From Anaerolineales bacterium UBA2181 (GTDB lineage Bacteria > Chloroflexota > Anaerolineae > Promineifilales > UBA4811): DNA of 47,893 bases. Below are positions 12,001 to 17,448 of the stretch, one piece after another. Made by a program: the position numbers and the translations under genes. The first letter of the stretch is position 1. The number at the start of each line of letters is the position of its first letter. The DNA lies in assembly GCA_002328075.1 (NCBI GenBank), contig DCVT01000047.1, positions 1-47,893 of the forward strand, in the 5' to 3' direction. Under the pieces are notes generated by a model. That model saw only the letters and a list, made by a program, of their open reading frames with translations, was not told where the DNA came from and made no database searches.

Positions 12001-12895
12001 GACGGACACGCTGCTGGTGGGGGTAGGGGTCACCATCACCGACACGGACGGTTTGGCCTACCAGCCCGCCACCAGCGCAGCTGGGTACTTTAAGCAGACA
12101 GTGCCGGCGGGGAATACCACCGTTGACGTGAACAATGCGGACCTGCCGGCCAACGTTGCACTCACCACGGGCAGCACGGACCCGACCACGGTGACCGTGC
12201 CGGCCGGCGGCCATGCCACTGACAACACCGGTTACTTTTACGGGCAGTACGCCGAGGGCACCGTCTACCTGGACGTGGACGGTGACGGCGTATACGCCGC
12301 GGGAACAGACCGGCTGCTGGACAACGTAGACGTCACGATCACTGACTCGGGCAGTGCGCAACATACGGTCACAACGGACGTCAATGGCTACTTCCGGCGG
12401 AACGTGCCGGCCGGCGAAACCTGGGTCAAAGTGGACGTGATGGACTTGCCCCCATGGGTCGAGCCGACCATCGGTTCGACCGATCCGACCATGCTGAACG
12501 TGCCGCCTGGGGGTTTCGCCACCGACATCACCGGCTTTGTCTACAGCCAATATGTGGACGGCACGGTTTACACCGACGTGAACCGCAACGGCGCGTATGA
12601 CGTCGGAATCGACGAACCGCTGGCTGGGGTGCACGTCGCCGTCACCGACGAAGGCGAACAGATTCACATCGTCACCACCGATGCCAACGGCTACTTTAGG
12701 CGGCCCCTCCCGGCCGGGGATACCGTGGTGGATGTGAATGACGCCGATCTACCGCCGGGTGCCAAGTTGACCACCGGCAGCACAGATCCGACCCCGGGCT
12801 CGGTGCCTATACAAGGTCATTGGACGGTGAACACCGGCTATGTGGTGGGGTTCAAGATCTACCTGCCCATCGTATGCCGGTACCCGGCCGGATAG
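2..12895 (+). CDS. Giant multi-domain secreted/surface protein (5' end outside the window)
   Basis: The reading frame is open to the left edge, where codons before the first ATG (53) already encode a DUF11-type strand, so the gene is partial and longer than the 4,297 codons seen. Order by position: at least ten DUF11/TIGR01451-like modules ('TDTLP' signature; about 2-550, 2645-4190, 5140-6260, 8730-9070); interspersed 'HDWV...DIxPGD' modules (about 1060-2640 and 4200-5100); PKD domains (6290-6560, 7660-8725); an alpha/alpha-toroid prenyltransferase/squalene-oxidase-like region (about 6565-7640); two IPT/TIG domains (9090-9640); a CARDB-like domain (9650-10000); a PPC domain (10345-10590); seven SdrD-B-like repeats (10730-12850). 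The C-terminus is FKIYLPIVCRYPAG, without LPxTG or a membrane anchor. It is probably a cell-surface adhesin or sheath-type protein. A terminator follows. Function is inferred from domains only. Confidence 0.9.
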   Translation, partial: WDLGTLPIGGSAWFHIQMNISDALSAGYTFTNCAVIGSDQPESTPDDNADCAAATLNPNGPNLTIWKQYWWNGEGQLQYEIYYANRGDETISGLWITDTLPLDTHWNGWWEYHWLDWNRFENLYYIGPELLWHFFELYPGDEGLLRFQVDLDSPGERMRWYTNTVEITTPPGDISPDDNSFTTVAFSGGEVDRVQVWYDPAGDNNNIWGDAQPGVAVTVTTPHGQFTAHADPGCGGCWGLGGVGQLDPGDLIVVEAGAGLMPVTFQVPDPLTAQADSAAETVFGQIGGWFNRTVELHGDLGYEETQTDNAGNFSATYGDVPRGANGYIRFVDWANYAEVIFHHPFWAPDLVLEVNYGHDWVHCAFEPGHTLWVTVTEGDGVAVKGVAQLQNGMVPWVDGQSGYHTAWEGWVGDQPDIQPGDWIFTASDNGATAEVQIGAVTGVVDSGSDSIAGTVDAAWIGEEEVVVQCHPWGAPGGTPGKQDMVWPNGSDPYTCAWNAFSEWDVQPMQQIAVFYHEPDGDSVGDVFVEYNLTIGVNYAHDWVNGDTKPGEVVDIVVADSGGTVKGTYQVTAGCAGGTHFNTGDGGCYDGYRPDILPGDRVTVTVPGLGWQRTINPVGEITAVLDVDADTVSATVHANWFADPLYVDAWVDSGPSRGFEGVDPDGGSLVWDLAADGWDLQPFQQVWVRYYEPDLDWVMNAYVEYDLSGIGVNYAEDWVNGKTEPGALVDIVIADDAGTVKGTYQVDGGCSGDTHFNTGDGNCWNRDRPDIVPGDRVTVTVPALGFQRSLTVGTITGELDVNADAIGGSIYAGWLPSPIDVGCGIWNDWGNTLQWYQIDPAGGRYDCDFAGIRDIVPGDWVGVQYTEPNGNHVLNMFQEPAPYLRLQMYPPSGEAGEGGSFLFDMQYWNQGTSDAENAVITATLQGMTYLDDTSGLPHAGTGAPGDPVVWQLGTVLPNTGGGFYFFVTVTSVESETVTNTARIATTTPFDQGSLEEKERWWSGHVHGPDTHLNVGKSSWTGDPAADTDLVFEVNVCNNGGTATTRLTVTDTLPAAVTFVNWWGQHPGWSELSNDGHTLVFGYPGLPGWWCSKIYLQVHVNAGLAPGFELYNHAVIAASNDMELDDNIATWYGYVNSPHTNLAVWKDWNSGQLVPGGEMWYSFARENWGNVPVDDVWMTATLPVSVTVAQFNHHDRDWNDLGPVPYVQTGDTLVWYVGTVANGEQVRYNLGLRIDGDVTPGTVLNPIIRISEKPGEDTYDDNLIQWLDIVNPAGPNLHVDKENHGWDGEDRLYYELRIKNLGTTRLENIWVIDTYPISTTWNGDWRPNHGPWITMTHDAPSRRLAFWLEALNPGETSSIQFRVDLNPDLWGVPEQYYTNTVEAPWPGDVFPDDNQHTVVDYSGPPVQLWVRVNQSHNWVHGEAPRHTLVVATVWRDGVPVMTDNRWTGDGTWWDFNFCCGWERQLRVGDVVEVQTSDGQSAVVEIVPMQGEVDSNANTISGQIEGVPFPAAVRAEVWGNVGEIWAEGATSITGTYLLDLSPFDLLPGHMVALSYLRPDGNQVSIVRHGLQLRVDVGLDTVAGETVPGVPVTVTVNGGETHTTLSDANGSFYLEFAADLVAGDLIEGWSGWGTQYTSLVVVPITAFADDEYDRVWGFGPPNDQVIVVANGDWRRTETDGSGFFEVLYEWDINSDTDLEVQYDYPEGHQVNHRFGRPDVSVGKRSDLWRVVPGDEFSFWIDISNNGNGRATGVVLTDTLPSALIYLGDSSVWPATFDEEANTVVWQVGTVAAYRGHQFELRVQLDPDADPNYWYFENLVQIAADDDRDPDNNESRSGIQSDYPQVDLWVDKGLQGGLAVAGEVITYRISYGNGATRPADGVLLTDTLPAGTSFVGTTFEGSYAVAAGQLLFDLGSIPAGHYGEFELGVRIDAGVAEGTLLANTLEIGSTPSEPSYNLRDNWRRYTVAVEPAAADLWVSKETWGDFSSIDNSFVYHITFGNSGNAAAQDVIIVDTLPDSVAHLWHSAGSAATVDGNVITWHLGTVSAGATGELLIGAQIGGPVPPGGFLVNTVVASTSTPELDQENNHAEDELGPPRVITVPWAGDRPHRVWPGLETTLKGTAKGHGLSWYEWDPGDGSEPIGGWVGDPYVIEAGHTYDGAVGDVYTATLTVWGAFGWFSSDIYVVQVYSQSQGVEVDVAVDEGLWYVHKSANRYDIAGYPAADWSCCGNQVAEIATAVQAFQIHGHLSNGDPLEDPYVEDVERGLNALLSFAVLDAMTVEPHGDPDTDGDGAGVGIYQSYNHSIYEAGLAMMALASTGTPDRVARTGPPLYVQGRTYHDIVQNMADWFAWGQNDYDWARGGWRYQPNSGDSDNSNTQFPVLGLAAAEENWGIVVPGWVKEELRDYWLPYTQRSDGGFGYTCPDDMTNVGKTGAGIMNLFWVGLPVTHTRIVSASDYIYTHWHDPMDDVNYGGNVGDFYAMYAVKKGSQLAQIDFYGPLTDTLFWQSEYDAYLIGAQQPDGRWAEDPSLGQWFGDGQPLATAWALLTLAPGLYEPLPVAIIPPVHQGWEGQPVVFDASLSHHTDPHRVIAWYQWEFGDGSPVISTTASIVNHTYAARGLYRARLTVWDDAGTSASRGTLAMITAPNNPPVADPAGPYLGRTGEAIVLDGSGSYDPDADLGDYVTQYVWDIQGGSVHTTTEATLPFSWTLPGTYQVSLVVRDRGADYGLDSPKWSDPVATTATIQEPVAGLAAFNDSPTILGNATNLAASVTAGSDLEWAWDLGDGTTGNSGWSMNLNIPHVYPQSGVYTAVFTVSNVVSSLSASTVVTVIDEAITGLTASNDGPTPLSLETLLTANVATGSNVVYTWDLGDWTFAAGRVVGHVYPAVGTYTAVVTASNSLSQVSAETVVVIERTADLSVAKLDQPDPVIVGHPLTYTLEVVNSGPFEATGVVLVDTLPEGVTYESDTGGCVLAVRTLTCNLGNLMPGADAVIRIHVTPTVIGTPANIAEVSGAEHDLDLTDNLARQETTVAPEFAPVVSRIIPNAGYNDEMTPVVVEGANFVQPMTVSLGSTPVLSVVLQSGSALIATVPAGMAPQTYDLVVSTAWGSSTLLGAFTVLQPTPPVVTSVVPGSGRVDLPTTIHIYGQNLANGATAELVAGGGRSVTADPIQVEGVLFIDSTHLRGTVPQGIPTGVYTLTVANPDRYSGSLPAAYEAFEVYDDLYASPGDLWLTPPTYHQGEPAPTVGLRVRRQGGIGDLVNVTVGFYLGDPAAGGTLIGTSIVPLLPPDGVAVTAITWQPRPSAGSYTIYAVIDDGNGIPETHEGNNTLSHAVTVLPPRPDTTPPTVHSLTINSGATSTSNQQVVLETVAVDNVGGSGIYMLHFKEFEWSQNDNDWALVAQTGWLPYPVVSTGYLWLLQPEPGVRYIQVWASDQAGNISSAPGEAFINYLPKTAYVAQGQGHVFRHFLTAGQSLRVRLTSITGDADLYVWDPAGGLVAYSWAFNPEDVTFVAGVTGVYQIEVEGWTAAYYKLEIIPVGGSRAPLASQSALQTIRQRPLPLVMPGDTPSQDVGLPAAPEAELNQYVEGLVFLDVNGDGAFDLGIDRPLAGAQVRITDTVNFTYTVTADANGYYSQTLPPGETTVDVLESSLPANVVLAAGSQDPNTVTVPENEHATVVTGYVYDQYVDGIVYLDVNADGAYTAGTDTLLVGVGVTITDTDGLAYQHVTSAAGYFKQTVPAGNTTVDVNNADLPANVALTTGSTDPTMVTVPVGGHANHDTGYVYAQYVDGTVFVDVDGDGVFAAAIDTPLDGVGVTITDVNARAYSVTTGANGYFRQTVPAGSTQVDVNDADLPANVSLTTGSSDPTTVNVPAGSHTTVNAGYVYNQYVDGIVYLDVNADGAYSAGVDRLLSGVDIIITDANALAYTVATDGNGYFVQSVPAGSTQLDVNNADLPANVVLATGSTDPTTVTVPAGSHATDNTGYVYNQYVDGIVYLDVNADGAYTAGTDTLLVGVGVTITDTDGLAYQPATSAAGYFKQTVPAGNTTVDVNNADLPANVALTTGSTDPTTVTVPAGGHATDNTGYFYGQYAEGTVYLDVDGDGVYAAGTDRLLDNVDVTITDSGSAQHTVTTDVNGYFRRNVPAGETWVKVDVMDLPPWVEPTIGSTDPTMLNVPPGGFATDITGFVYSQYVDGTVYTDVNRNGAYDVGIDEPLAGVHVAVTDEGEQIHIVTTDANGYFRRPLPAGDTVVDVNDADLPPGAKLTTGSTDPTPGSVPIQGHWTVNTGYVVGFKIYLPIVCRYPAG
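1601..2650 (+). repeat. Two tandem 525-bp (175-aa) 'NYxxDWVNG...DIxPGD' modules
   Basis: The codons for IGVNYAHDWVNG begin at 1601 and those for IGVNYAEDWVNG at 2126, exactly 525 bp apart and in frame. Each module carries HFNTGDG, then DI(L/V)PGDRVTVTVP, then a tail ending near a '(Y/E)EP(D/N)' motif. A more diverged copy precedes them (VNYGHDWV, about 1060) and another lies near 4210 (VNQSHNWV). I do not recognise this as a named Pfam domain. Confidence 0.75.
10730..12850 (+). repeat. Seven exact-period 303-bp (101-aa) SdrD-B-like repeats
   Basis: Each repeat begins QY(V/A)(D/E)G and continues with (Y/F)xDV(N/D)xDG, TDxxG(Y)F, VDV, DLP and GSTDPT. Starts are at 10730, 11033, 11336, 11639, 11942, 12245 and 12548: a constant 303-bp period with no indel. 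The DxNxDG stretch resembles a calcium-binding loop as in SdrD B domains. Copies 2 and 5 are almost identical over their first ~245 bp, while the other copies differ clearly. Confidence 0.9.
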
Positions 12896-12929
12896 GGACC
12901 ACTTACCTTCCGCTGCCGCAGACACATGG

Positions 12930-12963
12930 GGGGCAGCCGCTGAGCGGCTGCCCCTCGTTTTTC
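12930..12963 (+). terminator. Intrinsic terminator of the giant gene
   Basis: An 11-bp perfect stem GGGGCAGCCGC / GCGGCTGCCCC (12930-12940 / 12944-12954) with a TGA loop is followed within 3 nt by five T. It lies 35 bp after the stop codon. Confidence 0.9.
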
Positions 12964-13263
12964 TTGGAGGCATCGCCTTCAAGATTGGTCAAGAACTCAT
13001 CGCACACCTCACCCAGCTGGCTTGCCAGGCCAACCATGTCGCCGCCGGTGCGTCCCACCCTTCCGGAGCACGCCGCCTTGTGGCCGGGCGCAGAGGTGCT
13101 ACCTTCCACTCGAGCCGTCCAAGGCATCCGTGCCGGCAGCTGGGCCGCGAAACCACACCCAGATGGAGCAACACGACCACGCCGGCCGACGCGCGCCAAC
13201 TCGCCGGCCGGAGGCAAGCGGCGGCGCTAACGGAAAACCGGACGGGCCCTCGGCCATCGATGG
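12964..13263. other. Non-coding spacer, nothing convincing
   Basis: About 300 bp between the terminator and the next promoter. Overlapping ORFs exist on both strands, but none has a ribosome site or a recognisable protein. The upstream part of the long plus-strand ORF (13022-13327) reads as non-coding before the regulator's good start at 13328. Confidence 0.5.
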
Positions 13264-13292
13264 TTGCACCCCCGTGGGTTCTCTGGTAAGAT
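13264..13292 (+). promoter_or_regulatory. Promoter of the regulator/TPR pair
   Basis: TTGCAC (13264-13269), 17 bp, TAAGAT (13287-13292), with a TGn extended -10 element just before it. It lies 35 bp upstream of the ATG at 13328. Confidence 0.6.
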
Positions 13293-13327
13293 GTTGTCGG
13301 TCGGACCATGCCGTAGGAGAAGGGCCC

Positions 13328-14002
13328 ATGTCAAAACAGGATAAACTGCTGCTGCGCCGGCGAATCTTGGGCGTCCTGATTCGGGACGCCAGGCAGGCAG
13401 TGGGCAGGAGTTGTCAGGATTGCGCGGCCTTTCTGGGTATTCCAGCAGCCAGATTGGAGGCCATCGAGTTGGGCCAGCAGCCGATCTCCCTTCCCGAACT
13501 GGAAGCCTTGGCCTATCTGATGGAAGTGCCTCTGGACCACCTGATGGGGGACCAACTCCTGTCTCCGGTCGCCATGAAGGAACCGCCGTCCAGGCAGATG
13601 TTGGACCTGCGAAACCGCATTGTCGGCGCGCTCCTGCTGCAGGCCAGAACGGCCGCGGGCCAGAGCCGTGAAGCATGCGCCCAAGCCATCGGGGTCTCGG
13701 AAAGTGATCTTTCGGCCTATGAATTCGGACGGGTACCCATTCCGTTATCCGAGTTGGAGGCCCTGGCTCACCATCTGCAGACGCCGATCGAAGCCTTTGT
13801 GGACGCTGAGCACAACCCGGTGGCCCAGCGCGCGATGCGTCAGCAAAAGCCAGCGACCATGGAGCATCTGCCGACCGAGTTGCAGCAGTTTGTCGAGGAA
13901 CCTCTGAACGTGGATTATCTGCGGACCGCTTATCGCCTGAGCCAGATACCGGGCGACCGTCTGCGGATGATTGCCGAGGCACTGCTCGAGATCACGTATT
14001 GA
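13328..14002 (+). CDS. Tandem helix-turn-helix (XRE/Cro-CI) regulator
   Basis: A 224-aa protein. ATG 13328 was chosen because TAGGAGAAGG lies just before it and because a promoter sits in the upstream part of the longer frame. It has two homologous HTH_XRE domains (about residues 5-65 and 90-150), each with a RxxR(I) helix start, a (Q/R)xxCAxxxGI(P/S) recognition region and PI(S/P)L(P/S)ELEALA. They look like an internal duplication. A helical C-terminal tail (about 170-224) may serve for dimerisation. It is a DNA-binding transcriptional regulator with unknown target. The TPR gene starts 15 bp downstream and is probably co-transcribed. Two HTH units in one chain could recognise a bipartite site as a monomer (inference). 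Confidence 0.8.
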   Translation: MSKQDKLLLRRRILGVLIRDARQAVGRSCQDCAAFLGIPAARLEAIELGQQPISLPELEALAYLMEVPLDHLMGDQLLSPVAMKEPPSRQMLDLRNRIVGALLLQARTAAGQSREACAQAIGVSESDLSAYEFGRVPIPLSELEALAHHLQTPIEAFVDAEHNPVAQRAMRQQKPATMEHLPTELQQFVEEPLNVDYLRTAYRLSQIPGDRLRMIAEALLEITY

Positions 14003-14017
14003 TTGGACGGTAGCACG

Positions 14018-14554
14018 ATGGCCAATGAGGCCGGTCAGCTCAGAGAAGAAGGGCTGAAGCGGTTCCGCGACGGCATGTACCCCGAGGCGTTGGCTTCTTT
14101 CTCGCAGGCGCGTGATGCGTTACTTGCGGCCGGCGATCGGTCAGGTGCGGCCGAGATCATCAACAACATCGGCGTCATCCACCGAATCGAGCGTCGCAAG
14201 GCGGATGCCATTGCCGCGTTGAGTGAAGCGCGGGCTCTGTTTGAGGAGTTGGGCAACCAGAGCCAGATTGCCCAGACCCTGGGCAATCTGGGCAGCTTGT
14301 ATGCCCGGGAGAGAGAACCGGCAGAGGCGGTACGTTGCTATCGACAGGCCATTGACCTCTTTGCCGGGTTGGGGGACGGCGAGCGCCAGGGGCAGACGCT
14401 ACAGGCCTTGAGCAGCGTATACCGGCAGCTGGGAGAGTGGAGTCAGGCGCTGGCAACCTATGCCGCCGGGGTATCGGCTCTCAGGCACCCGTCGGTCTTT
14501 CAGCGACTGCTTCGCTGGTTGTTCACCTCGGCCCTGGGTGCACTGAACCACTAA
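14018..14554 (+). CDS. Tetratricopeptide-repeat protein
   Basis: 178 aa, soluble, no signal peptide. About four TPRs: LREEGLKRFRDGMYPEAL..., AAEIINNIGVIHRIERRKADAI..., AQTLGNLGSLYAREREPAEAV..., GQTLQALSSVYRQLGEWSQAL. The alanine/glycine pattern of TPR helices is clear. A TTG at 14003 would add five residues; ATG 14018 is preferred, although neither has a strong ribosome site. It is a scaffold for protein-protein contact. It follows the double-HTH regulator by 15 bp, so the two probably work together, for example with the TPR unit as sensor or partner (inference). Confidence 0.75.
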   Translation: MANEAGQLREEGLKRFRDGMYPEALASFSQARDALLAAGDRSGAAEIINNIGVIHRIERRKADAIAALSEARALFEELGNQSQIAQTLGNLGSLYAREREPAEAVRCYRQAIDLFAGLGDGERQGQTLQALSSVYRQLGEWSQALATYAAGVSALRHPSVFQRLLRWLFTSALGALNH

Positions 14555-14584
14555 GGCCTATCCAGAGCCGGACCCACAAACGAT

Positions 14585-14606
14585 CAAGGGGCGTTACCGC
14601 CCCTTG
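14585..14606. terminator. Hairpin between convergent genes
   Basis: An 8-bp perfect stem CAAGGGGC / GCCCCTTG with a 6-nt loop lies between the stop codons of the TPR gene (+) and the EF-G-like gene (-). It has no strong T run on either side, so it is a weak bidirectional terminator or an mRNA 3'-end stabiliser. Confidence 0.5.
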
Positions 14607-14648
14607 TCAGTCACCCCCGGAGAAGCCAAGACCGTTTGCCCGTAGGCG

Positions 14649-16712
14649 TCAGGCCTCCTCCTTCTCCTTCCTGGATTTCTCCACGATCTCCTGCTGAATG
14701 TTGGCAGGCACCTTTTCATAGTGCGAGAACTCGAGCGTGTAATAACCTCGGCCGCCGGTGAACGACCGAAGATCGTTAGCATATCGCTGAATCTCGGCCA
14801 GCGGCACCTGCGCCCGGATGACGCCCTTGGTGCCGTCCTGATCCATGCCGATGACCCGCGCTCGCCGGGTGTTGAGGTCGCCAATGGCATCACCCATGTT
14901 GTCGGCCGGGATGACTACGCGCACCTCGTAGATCGGCTCCAGCAGAACGGCGCCCGCCCCCTGAACGCAGAGCTTGAAAACCTCGCGGCCGGCAATCTGA
15001 AACGCAATGTCCTTCGAATCTACGGGATGTTCCTTGCCGTCATACACGGCCGCACGGACGTCAACCACCGGATACCCGGCTATGACCCCCTGCGCCATGA
15101 CCTGCCGGATCCCTTTTTCAATGGACGGGATGAAGGACTGGGAAATCCGGCCGCCATAGACCTCGTTGACGTATTCAAAACCCTGGCCCCGCTCTAGCGG
15201 CTCCACTCGCAGGTGAACCTCCGCAAACTGGCCTGCGCCACCGGTCTGTTTCTTGTGCCGATACTGCGTCGCGAATGCCTTGGAGACAGTCTCCTGATAA
15301 GGCACCTTGGGCACCGCCATATCCACGAAAACCCCGAAACGACTCTCAGCGCGGCGCATGGCCACATCCAGGTGCACCTCGCCCATCCCGGCCAGAATCG
15401 TCTCCTTGGTGATCGGATCCATGCGCCATTTGAGCGTCAGGTCCTCGGATGAGAGGCGACCCAGTGCAGGAGCCATCTTGGCCTGATCCGCCTGGGTGCG
15501 AGGCCGCACGGCCGCCTCATACACAGCGGTAGGGTACTTGGCCAGTTGCAGGGTCAACGGGTGGCCCCGGTCAGAGAGCGTGTGGCCGGTTTCGGTATAG
15601 CCCAGCTTGACCGCGGTGCCAAGGTCGCCTGCAAACAGCCGGGGAACCGGAATGGCCTCCTTGCCACGCATCACAAACAACTGGCCCATCCGCTCCTCTT
15701 CGCCTTTGTTCACATTGTGGGTTCGGCTATCCGATTCCAGCGTCCCCGAGAACACACGGAAGAACGAGCGAGTGCCGTACTGGTCCGTCAATGTCTTAAA
15801 GACCAAGGCCGCCAACGGCCCGGCTGAATTGGCCGTGACCGGCTCTGGGCCGTCCGCGCCATCAGCGGAATCGGCCGGCGACTCAGATGGCGAAGGAAAG
15901 AGATCGGTCAGCGTGTCCATCAGCGACGCAACACCAACGTTTGCCGTGCCCGAAACGAAATAGACGGGAACCAGGGCGCCTGCACGAATCGACTGCCGGA
16001 GCCCTTGGCGGATCTCATCTTCGGTCAACGCCTCGTCCTCAAAGAATTTGACGATCAACTCATCATCACCTTCAGCCGCCGCTTCCACCAGCTTTTCCCG
16101 CCAGGGCGCAGCGGCTCGGAGGACTTCGGCCGGGGCTTCACTCACAACACCTTTTCCGCCCATCCGGGCTTTCATCGTGATGAGGTCCAACACCCCGCCA
16201 AACGCCTGCTCCTTGCCGATAGGCAGCACCAGTGGCACAAATCGAGCGTCGAACGCTGCCTCAAGCGCCTTTAACGCCGTCTCGTGATTCGCGTTGTCCC
16301 GATCCATCTTGGTGACCACGACCATGCGCGGAAGCGACCGTTGATCGGCGTACTGCCAGACCAATTCAGTACCGACCTCAACGCCACCCGTCGCATCAAT
16401 CAGAATCAGAGCGGCATCTACCACCCTCAGAGCGTTCGTGATCTCGCCCACAAAATCCAGGTACCCCGGCGCGTCCAGCACGTTGATCTTGTACCCGTTC
16501 CACTCACATGGGATCAGGCTGGCACTGAGCGAAATGCGGCGGCGGATTTCTTCGTCTTCAAAGTCTGAGACCGTCGTGCCGTCTTCCACCCTGCCAATTC
16601 GCGTTGTGGCACCCGTGTCGTAGAGCATGGCCTCTGCCAGCGACGTTTTGCCGGCCCCGCCGTGCGCTACCAGGGCAACATTACGGATCTTGTCCGTTCG
16701 GTAATCCTTCAT
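14649..16712 (-). CDS. Elongation factor G-like GTPase (EF-G-2 type)
   Basis: 687 aa, with the full EF-G architecture: GTPase domain I, then domains II-V. G-motifs are divergent: G1 AHGGAGKT (16-23) instead of AHIDAGKT, G3 DAPGYLDF (80-87) with Tyr84 in place of the catalytic His, and G4 TKMD (134-137). These marks are typical of the paralogous EF-G-like family (FusA2/EF-G-2), whose exact role is unsettled; canonical fusA is expected elsewhere. GGAGGT lies 9 nt before the ATG. Its promoter (16837-16865) lies within the end of the upstream DUF4870 gene, and the leader holds a strong hairpin (16773-16797). The family call is secure; the cellular role is not. Confidence 0.92.
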   Translation of the reverse strand: MKDYRTDKIRNVALVAHGGAGKTSLAEAMLYDTGATTRIGRVEDGTTVSDFEDEEIRRRISLSASLIPCEWNGYKINVLDAPGYLDFVGEITNALRVVDAALILIDATGGVEVGTELVWQYADQRSLPRMVVVTKMDRDNANHETALKALEAAFDARFVPLVLPIGKEQAFGGVLDLITMKARMGGKGVVSEAPAEVLRAAAPWREKLVEAAAEGDDELIVKFFEDEALTEDEIRQGLRQSIRAGALVPVYFVSGTANVGVASLMDTLTDLFPSPSESPADSADGADGPEPVTANSAGPLAALVFKTLTDQYGTRSFFRVFSGTLESDSRTHNVNKGEEERMGQLFVMRGKEAIPVPRLFAGDLGTAVKLGYTETGHTLSDRGHPLTLQLAKYPTAVYEAAVRPRTQADQAKMAPALGRLSSEDLTLKWRMDPITKETILAGMGEVHLDVAMRRAESRFGVFVDMAVPKVPYQETVSKAFATQYRHKKQTGGAGQFAEVHLRVEPLERGQGFEYVNEVYGGRISQSFIPSIEKGIRQVMAQGVIAGYPVVDVRAAVYDGKEHPVDSKDIAFQIAGREVFKLCVQGAGAVLLEPIYEVRVVIPADNMGDAIGDLNTRRARVIGMDQDGTKGVIRAQVPLAEIQRYANDLRSFTGGRGYYTLEFSHYEKVPANIQQEIVEKSRKEKEEA

Positions 16713-16772
16713 GTCCTCAGTACCTCCGAGTCCTCAAGGGGATACGCTGACGTATCGCGTTTGAACACGCAA

Positions 16773-16797
16773 AGGGGGAGCGTATCACGCTCCCCCT
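16773..16797 (-). promoter_or_regulatory. Leader hairpin upstream of the EF-G-like gene
   Basis: A perfect 10-bp stem AGGGGGAGCG / CGCTCCCCCT with a 5-nt loop; in the minus sense it is followed by TTT. It lies after the promoter at 16837-16865 and before the ATG at 16712. A second small hairpin (GATACG-CTGA-CGTATC, 16741-16756) follows. It may end the DUF4870 transcript and/or attenuate the EF-G-like transcript. Confidence 0.65.
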
Positions 16798-16836
16798 CTC
16801 AACCCTTGGTCGCAGTTAACCTGTTGAGCAAACGCA

Positions 16837-16865
16837 ATTGTAAGGGAAAGAGAATCAGTTGTCAA
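16837..16865 (-). promoter_or_regulatory. Promoter of the EF-G-like gene
   Basis: In the minus sense: TTGACA (16865-16860), 17 bp, TACAAT (16842-16837). It is near consensus and overlaps the last codons of the DUF4870 gene. Confidence 0.75.
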
Positions 16866-17355
16866 CGAGCGCACCCCAGCCGGACACCCCCTTCTGCTCC
16901 AACCACGGCCCGATCCAGCGGTATCGAAATTCGGCACCTCGGCCGCTTTCCACTGCGCCCTGCAAACCATACAGCATAACCGCCAATGGGAACGCCAATC
17001 CAAACAGAACGAGCAACAGGGTGACGGCAAGCGCCACTGGCATGAGCACGACGCCCACCAGCACAATCGTCAACAGTGCTGCCATAACCCAAGCCACGAC
17101 GGTAAGGATCAAGAGCGCCGTCAAACCCATAGCATAGGCAATCAATGCGGCCAGCTGAAACGCCAGCGCTTGCAGCGCTTGGAACGCCACGTACCGGGAC
17201 CGCTGCTGAAAGGCAGCATAGATGGCCAACGGAACCAGGACCAAGATCAGGGACCCAACACCGCCTGTCAATACCCCAACCAGAACACTCGCCAGGGTGC
17301 TGGCGTGAGCGATGGCTGCCCAGTTACGTTCTTCCGTTGTGATGGTTGCATCCAT
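16855..17355 (-). CDS. DUF4870 family integral membrane protein
   Basis: 166 aa. The N-terminal TTEERNWAAIAHASTLAS is the usual start of DUF4870 proteins, followed by four hydrophobic segments (about 18-47, 60-80, 82-105, 108-130) and YVAFQALQALAFQL, the family's conserved mid-motif. The C-terminal part (FRYRWIGPWLEQ) is soluble. The function of the family is not known. The ribosome site GGAGGT lies 6 nt before the ATG. Divergent from the small membrane gene at 17541. Confidence 0.85.
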   Translation of the reverse strand: MDATITTEERNWAAIAHASTLASVLVGVLTGGVGSLILVLVPLAIYAAFQQRSRYVAFQALQALAFQLAALIAYAMGLTALLILTVVAWVMAALLTIVLVGVVLMPVALAVTLLLVLFGLAFPLAVMLYGLQGAVESGRGAEFRYRWIGPWLEQKGVSGWGALVDN

Positions 17356-17421
17356 GTCATTACCTCCGGCTATTGTTACCGGCTAGTACGCATCTGCAGG
17401 GCTCTGGTTGCACAAGACTGA

Positions 17422-17448
17422 CCAACCTGGCGAATCTGCCAGGTTTGG
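17422..17448. promoter_or_regulatory. Operator-like inverted repeat
   Basis: Arms CCAACCTGGC (17422-17431) and GCCAGGTTTGG (17438-17448) pair over 10 bp with one bulged T and a 6-nt spacer. The right arm covers the -35 region of the promoter at 17436-17464, so it could be a repressor site. Confidence 0.45.

Noticed and set aside
10961..12667. 568-codon minus-strand ORF over the SdrD repeats
   Set aside because: It repeats with the same 303-bp period as the plus-strand repeats, so it is a shadow of them.
10730..12850. CRISPR-like array
   Set aside because: The 303-bp units are in-frame protein repeats with no short direct repeat plus unique spacers.
12903..13309. Minus-strand ORFs of about 105 codons after the giant gene
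   Set aside because: They overlap the terminator, and I recognise no protein and see no ribosome site.
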